Assembly (NCBI GenBank): GCA_023301395.1
Contig: JALZUY010000234.1
Location: 1-11,263, forward strand
Direction of reading: 5' to 3'
Length of the DNA: 11,263 bases
DNA from: Nonlabens sp.
Lineage (GTDB): Bacteria; Bacteroidota; Bacteroidia; Flavobacteriales; Flavobacteriaceae
The position numbers and the translations under genes were made by a program. This document shows, one piece after another, positions 5,850-11,263 of the stretch; the first letter of the stretch is position 1; each line of letters starts with the position of its first letter. The notes below the pieces were generated by a model that saw nothing but the letters and a program-made list of their open reading frames with translations, was not told the origin of the DNA and did no database searches.

Positions 5850-7142
5850 TTACCATTCAGTAACTACTTCTCTACTAGCAGCAATAGTCCTATCGATATC
5901 TTCATTACTCAGCGCGTCATTCAAGAAGTAACTTTCAAATGCACTAGGTGGCAAGTAAATGCCGCGATTTAAAAGTCCGTGGAAAAATTTCTTAAACCAG
6001 TCATTATTTCCAGTCGCTGCACTTTCAAAATCTACCACTGGTTGATCTGTAAAATGAACAGACATCATAGAACCATATCTATTGATTTGATAAGGCATTC
6101 CTTTCTCTGTTAAAACAGCATCTATTCCTTTATGAAGGCGTTCCGTTTTTTGAGCTAGGCTGGTAAAAATATCTGGATTGTTATTTAAATGAGATAGCAT
6201 GGCAATACCAGCACTCATCGCTAGAGGATTTCCACTTAAAGTCCCGGCTTGATAAACAGGTCCTAATGGAGCTAGATGATTCATAATTTCTTGTCTCGCG
6301 GCAAATGCTCCTACAGGCAGTCCACCACCTATTACTTTTCCATAAGTAACTATGTCTGCCTTTACACCAGTGGTTTCTTGTGCGCCACCAGCGGCAAGTC
6401 TAAAACCGGTCATCACTTCATCAAAAACAAATAAAGCATCGTTCTCATCACACAAAGTTCTTATTCCTTCTAGAAATCCATCTTGTGGTATTATACACCC
6501 CATATTTCCTGCGATAGGTTCTATAATCACACAAGCAATCTCGCCTGGATTCTTTTTAAAAATCTCAGCGACTTGTTCTAGATTGTTATACTGTGCTAGT
6601 AAGGTATCTTTTGCAGTTCCTTGAGTTACTCCAGGACTATTAGGACTACCGAAGGTTACTGCACCACTACCAGCTTGAATCAAGAATGAATCACTGTGTC
6701 CATGGTAACAACCTGCAAATTTTATAATTTTATCGCGTCCTGTAAATCCACGAGCCAGTCGTACTGCGCTCATACAAGCCTCAGTTCCAGAGTTAACCAT
6801 ACGTATTTGATCAACATTAGGCGCCATAGAAACGGCAAGTTCTGCGATTTTAGTTTCTAGTTCTGTAGGCATTCCGTAAGAGGTACCTTTATCTGCAGCG
6901 GCTTTTACGGCATCTACAACTGGATCAAATGCGTGACCTAAAATCATAGGTCCCCATGAAGCTATATAATCGATGATTTTATTACCATCTACATCATAGA
7001 GATAAGCGCCTTTTGCGTGATCTACAAAAACTGGAGAACCACCTACGGCATTAAAAGCTCTTACTGGTGAATTCACTCCACCTGGTATTACATTTTGAGC
7101 GGCTTTAAAAAGCACACTACTACGTTGGTAACTAAATGACAT
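5850..7142 (-). CDS. hemL: Glutamate-1-semialdehyde 2,1-aminomutase
   Basis: Converts glutamate-1-semialdehyde to 5-aminolevulinate, the committed precursor in the C5 route to heme; a PLP-dependent class III aminotransferase-fold enzyme of the cytoplasm. The 430-residue length is normal. Visible family marks are NVIPGGVNSPVRAF near the N-terminus (17-30), the cofactor phosphate loop NSGTEA (117-122), CYHGHSD (145-151), VFDEVMTGFR with D241 facing the PLP ring nitrogen, and the Schiff-base lysine K269 in YGKVIGGGLP. D241 and K269 are 28 residues apart, as in the Synechococcus enzyme (D245/K273). It is the last gene of a four-gene minus-strand operon, starting 9 nt after the GH73-LysM lipoprotein gene, and is closed by the bidirectional terminator. 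The other heme genes are not nearby. Confidence 0.98.
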   Translation of the reverse strand: MSFSYQRSSVLFKAAQNVIPGGVNSPVRAFNAVGGSPVFVDHAKGAYLYDVDGNKIIDYIASWGPMILGHAFDPVVDAVKAAADKGTSYGMPTELETKIAELAVSMAPNVDQIRMVNSGTEACMSAVRLARGFTGRDKIIKFAGCYHGHSDSFLIQAGSGAVTFGSPNSPGVTQGTAKDTLLAQYNNLEQVAEIFKKNPGEIACVIIEPIAGNMGCIIPQDGFLEGIRTLCDENDALFVFDEVMTGFRLAAGGAQETTGVKADIVTYGKVIGGGLPVGAFAARQEIMNHLAPLGPVYQAGTLSGNPLAMSAGIAMLSHLNNNPDIFTSLAQKTERLHKGIDAVLTEKGMPYQINRYGSMMSVHFTDQPVVDFESAATGNNDWFKKFFHGLLNRGIYLPPSAFESYFLNDALSNEDIDRTIAASREVVTEW

Positions 7143-7151
7143 TAAAAATGT

Positions 7152-7997
7152 TTAGATTTTAGATTTTACGATGAGGACTTGACCTACACTTAAGGCTGTA
7201 GACGTTAAATTATTGAGTTCTTTCAACTGGGCTACAGTAATATTATATGTTCTAGAAAGACTATATAAGGTATCTCCAGCTTTTACAACATGACGTTCTA
7301 CTGTAGTTCCTTGATCTACAGTTTCAGTAGGTTTAATAACTGGATTTCCTAGAACTGTGGCGTCATATTTATATAACTCATAACGTTCTATGAGACTTAT
7401 TAATTTTTGAGGATATTTTTTATCAGTGGCATATCCAGCTTTACGCAAACCTTTTGCCCATCCTTTATAATCATCTTGATCTAGAGAAAACAAGCTGCGG
7501 TATCTTTTACGTTGGGTTAAGAAAAGAGAATGATCTCGATAAGAATAATCGGGTGAAATATATTTTCTGAAACATTCTTGATCTTCGTCATCATCGTGAT
7601 AGATACGTTCTCCTGTCCATGCAGTATGACATTTAATCCCAAAATGATTATTTGCCTCTACAGACAATCTTCCAAATCCAGAACCACTTTCTAGAATTCC
7701 TTGGGCTAGCGTGATACTTGCAGGAATTTTATAAAGCTGCATTTCCTTCATTGCGACATCTTTAAATTGGTCAACATAGTTTGCAACTTTATCTCCACCG
7801 CGAGGTTTTACAGTTTCAGCAACTTTTTCATCATCACCTGTAGGGATTACAATTACTTCAGGTTCTTTTTCGCTAGTTGGAATGCTCGTTTTAGTTGTTT
7901 TATCACGTTTCTTAGTCGTGACTACTTTTTTATTTGAGCCACAAGAAGCAATAAATAAACTAACAAGAACGATGTAAAATAATGACTTAAATCTCAT
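7152..7997 (-). CDS. GH73-type glucosaminidase lipoprotein with C-terminal LysM
   Basis: A predicted envelope-anchored peptidoglycan hydrolase of 281 residues. It has a signal peptide with lipobox IASC (lipidated C19), a Lys/Thr-rich then acidic linker (20-70), and a glucosaminidase domain (about 72-211). The catalytic Glu is likely E103 in LAQGILESGSG; HFGIKCH (118-124), a second acidic patch HDDDEDQECFRKY (134-146) and GYATDKKYPQKLI (188-200) follow. A LysM peptidoglycan-binding domain (about 234-278, HVVKAGDTLYSLSRTYNIT) ends it. The family cleaves the GlcNAc-MurNAc glycan backbone during wall remodelling or cell separation. The gene overlaps the upstream PLP enzyme gene by 11 bp (7987-7997) and hemL follows after 9 nt, so expression is probably coupled. 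No direct functional link with heme synthesis is evident. Confidence 0.94.
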   Translation of the reverse strand: MRFKSLFYIVLVSLFIASCGSNKKVVTTKKRDKTTKTSIPTSEKEPEVIVIPTGDDEKVAETVKPRGGDKVANYVDQFKDVAMKEMQLYKIPASITLAQGILESGSGFGRLSVEANNHFGIKCHTAWTGERIYHDDDEDQECFRKYISPDYSYRDHSLFLTQRKRYRSLFSLDQDDYKGWAKGLRKAGYATDKKYPQKLISLIERYELYKYDATVLGNPVIKPTETVDQGTTVERHVVKAGDTLYSLSRTYNITVAQLKELNNLTSTALSVGQVLIVKSKI

Positions 7998-8931
7998 GAA
8001 TATAATCTAAGGTGATTTTGCCTTTTTTCTCTAGCATTGCATTGTATCCAGCGATACTTTGCAATCCACCAGTATGAATAGCTAAAATACGAGTTTCTCC
8101 AGTAATAATGCCAGTCTTGATAAGATGTTCTAATCGATACATCATTTTTCCTGTATAAATAGGTTCTAGAGGTATACTGTTCTCAACAAATCGTCCATTC
8201 ATAAACTTAATTAATCCATCACTGGATTTTGCATAGCCACCAAATCTATTCTCATCAAAGACTATAAAATTCTCTCGATTTGTAAAACGGGCAATCTCAT
8301 CAAACATAAAATCACCTTTCAATGCTGAGAATACCAGCACTCTTTGATGCGGTGCAGCACTATTTATGATTCCGGCTGCAGTACCACCAGTTCCCGCAGT
8401 AGCACATATATAATCGTAATTCTCTCTATCACTATCAGTTAAGATTTCTTCACAACCTTGCACGGCTAGTTGATTAGTTCCACCTTCAGGGATGTTGTAG
8501 AAAGAGCCAAATTCTGTTTTGAGCTCTTCTTGAAATTGAGGCTCATATTTATCTCTGTAAGCGGTGCGAGATATAAATTTAAACTGCATTCCTAGTGCGT
8601 GAGCAGTTTTTAAAGTTGTATTGCTTTTTAAAGTTTTTTCAAGATCATATCCCAGCTCTTCTCCTCTTATAATTCCTATGGTTTTAAAACTACAAATATT
8701 CCCAGCCGCTGCTGTAGCTGCAATATGATTTGAAAAAGCACCACCATAAGTTAATAAGGTATGGTGTTTTAGGTTTTGGGCTTCGAGTATATTGTATTTA
8801 AGCTTGCGCAACTTGTTTCCAGAGACTTGAGAATTTAATAAATCCTCACGTTTCACATCTACAATAACAGCACCATCATTAAATTCTAGATATCGCTGAT
8901 TTATGGAGTTTTCTATATCAAAAAGACTCAT
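7987..8931 (-). CDS. PLP-dependent ACC deaminase/D-cysteine desulfhydrase family enzyme
   Basis: A fold-type II PLP enzyme of 314 residues, shorter than characterised ACC deaminases (about 338). It has KREDLLNSQVSGNKLRKLKY, where K40 aligns with the Schiff-base Lys51 of Pseudomonas ACC deaminase. GGAFSNH (63-69) follows, with S67 at the position of the catalytic Ser78, and then the PLP phosphate loop TAGTGGTAAG (178-187). The substrate cannot be settled from sequence. The family includes 1-aminocyclopropane-1-carboxylate deaminases, D-cysteine desulfhydrases and many undefined members, and the region after K40 differs from true ACC deaminases (GNKLRK instead of GNKTRK). It overlaps the upstream HExxH protein gene by 14 bp and the downstream GH73 gene by 11 bp, showing tight coupling in the hemL operon. 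Confidence 0.88.
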   Translation of the reverse strand: MSLFDIENSINQRYLEFNDGAVIVDVKREDLLNSQVSGNKLRKLKYNILEAQNLKHHTLLTYGGAFSNHIAATAAAGNICSFKTIGIIRGEELGYDLEKTLKSNTTLKTAHALGMQFKFISRTAYRDKYEPQFQEELKTEFGSFYNIPEGGTNQLAVQGCEEILTDSDRENYDYICATAGTGGTAAGIINSAAPHQRVLVFSALKGDFMFDEIARFTNRENFIVFDENRFGGYAKSSDGLIKFMNGRFVENSIPLEPIYTGKMMYRLEHLIKTGIITGETRILAIHTGGLQSIAGYNAMLEKKGKITLDYIHEI

Positions 8932-9262
8932 ATCGATACTTTTTTGAATAAAAACGAGTAAAACTCCATATTTTACGACTCTTTAAATAATCTAAATTAT
9001 ACTCCATTGCATATGCTTCTCGTTCAAAAACAATATTTCGATATGCACGGTCATGATTGTACTTTAACCTGAGAATTAAATACTCTATTCCATACCATAG
9101 AAAAAACGGAATCAACAACATTTCTAGTTGCTGTCTTACATGGATGCGCTCATGATTCATAAAAACAGGATCTTCTATATTTTTCTTATCGGAAACCAAT
9201 AAAAATGGCCAGATAACCATACCATTTACCCAATTTAAAAAAGACACCTTTCTTATAAACAT
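8918..9262 (-). CDS. Small membrane protein with HExxH motif, putative zincin of unknown function
   Basis: A 114-residue protein leading the four-gene hemL operon. It has a hydrophobic segment near the N-terminus (about 8-23), then MNHERIHVRQQ with an HExxH motif (H37, E38, H41). A membrane-length stretch follows (LLIPFFLWYGIEYLILRL, about 49-66), then FEREAYAMEYN (79-89), where an acidic residue could be the third metal ligand, as in gluzincin/ImmA-type HExxH...E families. The C-terminus is basic and aromatic. I recall similar short proteins being widespread and uncharacterised in Bacteroidota. Peptidase activity is inference from the motif; the protein may instead be a non-catalytic relative. 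Only 4 nt separate its ATG from a TATTTTTG -7 box. Confidence 0.82.
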   Translation of the reverse strand: MFIRKVSFLNWVNGMVIWPFLLVSDKKNIEDPVFMNHERIHVRQQLEMLLIPFFLWYGIEYLILRLKYNHDRAYRNIVFEREAYAMEYNLDYLKSRKIWSFTRFYSKKYRYESF

Positions 9263-9266
9263 ATTG

Positions 9267-9274
9267 CAAAAATA
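9267..9274 (-). promoter_or_regulatory. -7 box of the hemL operon, placed for a leaderless mRNA
   Basis: TATTTTTG on the minus strand matches TAnnTTTG. The bases CAAT separate it from the ATG at 9262, the same 4-nt distance as at lipB. A TTG at the expected -33 distance is not visible. It is the best promoter candidate for the operon, since the genes below it overlap or nearly touch. Confidence 0.5.
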
Positions 9275-9339
9275 ATACTTCTACTATTCTACTGCATCAT
9301 TACTTTAAAGACTGCAAACTCTGTCGTATTTTTATAGCG

Positions 9340-9510
9340 ATGAAAAAAATCATTCCCGTAGAAGAAGGAGATTATTATCTCACATCTCAAGGCTACCGCT
9401 GTTTTACTGAGCAATATCACCTTAAACGTGGTTATTGTTGCAAGAGTGGCTGCCGCCATTGTCCTTACGGTTATGATAAGTCATCAGACACTATTAAAAA
9501 AAAAGCATGA
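9340..9510 (+). CDS. DUF5522-type small Cys-rich protein
   Basis: A 56-residue ORF, translated by hand, from ATG at 9340 to TGA at 9508-9510. It starts MKKIIPVEEGDYYLTSQGYR and contains the diagnostic block HLKRGYCCKSGCRHCPYGYD (27-46). Cysteines at 21, 33, 34, 38 and 41 and His40 could bind a metal ion. This block identifies the DUF5522 family of short Bacteroidota proteins, whose function I do not know. The stop codon overlaps the hutU start in an ATGA, so the two genes are translationally coupled. A run of nine As (9496-9504) lies just before the overlap. It is divergent from the HExxH protein gene with 77 nt between the starts. The sequence TATTTTTA at 9327-9334 is a poor -7 candidate. 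Confidence 0.9.
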   Translation: MKKIIPVEEGDYYLTSQGYRCFTEQYHLKRGYCCKSGCRHCPYGYDKSSDTIKKKA

Positions 9511-11263
9511 TTGATACAGCAGTAGATTCTTCTTTAGCACGCTTCCGCGAAAGCATGAAACAAGGGATTCCAGATATTTTACCAGCACCTCACGTTTATA
9601 ATACAGATGTGAACCACGCTCCTAAACGTAAAAAGGTACTAACTGAAAAGGAAGAAGAACTGGCGCTGCGCAATGCGTTACGTTATTTTGAGCCTAAGCA
9701 TCACGCTGCCTTATTACCAGAATTTAGAGAAGAATTAGAAAAATACGGCCGTATATATATGTATCGCTTTATGCCTGATTATGAAATTAAGGCAAGAAAT
9801 ATTGAAGATTATCCGCATCGCTCAAAGCAAGCTGCTGCCATTATGTTAATGATTCAAAACAATCTAGATCACGCCGTAGCACAGCATCCACACGAGTTAA
9901 TCACTTATGGTGGTAATGGTGGTGTGTTCTCAAACTGGGCGCAGTATTTACTGACTATGAAGTACTTGAGTGAAATGACTGATGAACAAACTCTTGCGAT
10001 GTATAGCGGTCATCCTATGGGATTATTCCCTTCTCATAAAGGCGCTCCACGATGTGTAGTTACTAATGGTATGATGATTCCTAACTACTCACAACCTGAT
10101 GATTGGGAAAAATTCAATGCGCTAGGTGTTACTCAATATGGACAAATGACGGCTGGTTCTTATATGTATATAGGACCACAGGGAATTGTCCACGGAACAA
10201 CAATTACGGTTCTGAATGCTTTTAGAAAAATAAAAAAAGAACCTACAGGAAACATTTTTGTAACCTCAGGTTTAGGTGGAATGAGCGGTGCACAGCCTAA
10301 AGCTGGTAATATTGCAGGATGTATTACCATTTGTGCTGAGATAAATTCTAAAGCTGTTCATACTAGACACTCACAAGGTTGGGTAGATATAGTTATTAAA
10401 AACCCTACTGATTTAATTTCTCGTGTTCAACAAGCGCAATCTAATAAAGAAACTATTTCTATCGCTTATGAAGGAAACATAGTCCATGTATGGGAAGCAC
10501 TTTATGAGGCAAACATTCATGTTTCTATAGGTAGTGACCAGACCAGTTTACATAATCCATGGGCAGGTGGTTATTATCCTGTCGATTTATCATTTGAAGA
10601 ATCTAATGACATGATGAGTAATCGTCCTGATGATTTTGAAAATGAAGTGCAACGCTCTTTACGCAGGCATGTAGAAGCAATTAATAAACACACAGGAAAA
10701 GGAACCTATTTCTTTGATTATGGAAATGCATTCTTACTAGAATCTAGCCGTGCAGGTGCTGATATTGCGGGCGATGACAAAGAGTTTCGTTATCCATCTT
10801 ATGTTCAAGATATTATGGGACCTATGTGTTTTGATTATGGATTCGGTCCATTTAGATGGGTTTGTGCTTCAAATAATCCCGAGGATTTAAAGAAGACTGA
10901 TCAAATAGCTACCGATGTTCTTGAACGATTATCTCAAGACGCTCCAGAACGTATACAGCAGCAAATGCAGGATAACATCAAGTGGATTAAAGGTGCTCAA
11001 GAAAACAAACTAGTAGTAGGTTCTCAAGCGAGAATCTTATATGCAGATGCACAAGGTCGTGTGGAAATAGCAAGAGCTTTTAATAAGGCTATTGCTGCTG
11101 GAGAAATAGGTGTTGTGATTCTAGGACGCGATCACCATGATGTCTCTGGAACAGATTCTCCTTATCGAGAAACATCAAATATCTATGATGGATCACGCTT
11201 CACGGCAGATATGGCTATACAGAACGTGATAGGTGATAGTTTCCGTGGTGCGACTTGGGTTTC
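9507..11263 (+). CDS. hutU: Urocanate hydratase (urocanase), cut by the right edge
   Basis: Converts urocanate to 4-imidazolone-5-propionate, second step of histidine breakdown; a cytoplasmic enzyme that uses tightly bound NAD+ as an electrophile. The frame stays open to the window end: 585 codons are present, and the long form of the family (about 660-680) predicts roughly 80 more. Marks seen are TYGGNGGVFSNW (133-144), HPMGLFPSHKGAPR (169-182), the NAD-binding SGLGGMSGAQPKA (254-266), and PMCFDYGFGPFRW (439-451), whose Cys441 lies near the position of Cys410 in Pseudomonas urocanase, an approximate match. GRDHHD and SPYRET lie near the cut. The start at 9507 is chosen because it overlaps the DUF5522 stop (ATGA), and the next Met (codon 17) would leave the family's N-terminus short. 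No other hut gene is in view. Confidence 0.97.
   Translation, partial: MIDTAVDSSLARFRESMKQGIPDILPAPHVYNTDVNHAPKRKKVLTEKEEELALRNALRYFEPKHHAALLPEFREELEKYGRIYMYRFMPDYEIKARNIEDYPHRSKQAAAIMLMIQNNLDHAVAQHPHELITYGGNGGVFSNWAQYLLTMKYLSEMTDEQTLAMYSGHPMGLFPSHKGAPRCVVTNGMMIPNYSQPDDWEKFNALGVTQYGQMTAGSYMYIGPQGIVHGTTITVLNAFRKIKKEPTGNIFVTSGLGGMSGAQPKAGNIAGCITICAEINSKAVHTRHSQGWVDIVIKNPTDLISRVQQAQSNKETISIAYEGNIVHVWEALYEANIHVSIGSDQTSLHNPWAGGYYPVDLSFEESNDMMSNRPDDFENEVQRSLRRHVEAINKHTGKGTYFFDYGNAFLLESSRAGADIAGDDKEFRYPSYVQDIMGPMCFDYGFGPFRWVCASNNPEDLKKTDQIATDVLERLSQDAPERIQQQMQDNIKWIKGAQENKLVVGSQARILYADAQGRVEIARAFNKAIAAGEIGVVILGRDHHDVSGTDSPYRETSNIYDGSRFTADMAIQNVIGDSFRGATWV
9540..9555. repeat. Imperfect copy of the lysS palindrome, in the hutU 5' end
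   Basis: CGCTTCCGCGAAAGCA differs from the 2928-2943 palindrome by one inner base (C for T) and the last base. It falls in codons 12-17 of hutU and is read as R-F-R-E-S, a different frame from the lysS copy. Confidence 0.5.

Noticed and set aside
6352..6624. 90-codon open frame on the plus strand
   Set aside because: It is antisense to well-conserved hemL codons, and its Ser/Pro/Ile-rich translation looks like a by-product of hemL codon use.
7987..8931. Naming this gene acdS (true ACC deaminase)
   Set aside because: The PLP lysine and serine positions fit the wider family, but the protein is shorter and its active-site neighbourhood differs, so the substrate cannot be assigned.

Overview
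The window looks like a chromosomal segment of a low-GC marine-type member of the Bacteroidota, most likely family Flavobacteriaceae. Three things point there: promoter -7 boxes of the form TAnnTTTG, start codons without Shine-Dalgarno sequences, and protein types typical of the group (LysRS with a C-terminal extension, DUF4890-like secreted proteins, a DUF5522 protein, long-form urocanase). A palindrome, CGCTTTCGCGAAAGCG, inside lysS fits genera such as Nonlabens or Dokdonia, but that genus-level guess comes from memory and was not tested.

Left part (1-1893): an AT-rich unknown ORF enters from the left edge and runs convergent to a minus-strand group of three: a YqaE/Pmp3-type 55-residue membrane protein, a small lipoprotein, and lipB (octanoyltransferase). 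lipB also has a -7 box of its own right at its start codon.

Middle (1894-5831): lysS starts from a good TTG-N19-TATCTTTG promoter and is followed 9 nt later by a secreted two-domain protein (jelly-roll-like domain plus DinB-like domain). An intrinsic terminator ends this unit. Two small secreted helical proteins follow, the first DUF4890/Spy-like and very basic, the second unknown. Each is followed by a clear hairpin terminator, and the second of these hairpins also serves the convergent hemL operon.

Right part (5832-11263): a tight minus-strand operon reads, in transcription order, small HExxH membrane protein, ACC deaminase/D-cysteine desulfhydrase-like PLP enzyme, GH73-LysM lipoprotein, hemL. 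Consecutive genes overlap by 14 and 11 bp, then are 9 nt apart. Divergent from it is a 56-residue Cys-rich DUF5522 protein whose stop overlaps the start of hutU (urocanate hydratase). hutU is cut off by the right edge after 585 codons. The DUF5522 and YqaE genes are short and easy to miss.

Most of the window is housekeeping. I see no mobile element, CRISPR array, tRNA or rRNA, and no stretch over 300 bases without a gene. The points worth a second look are the small putative zincin leading the hemL operon, the secreted DinB fusion behind lysS, the A9 run at the DUF5522/hutU overlap, the recurrent palindrome, -7 boxes placed for leaderless transcripts, and several intergenic inverted repeats.
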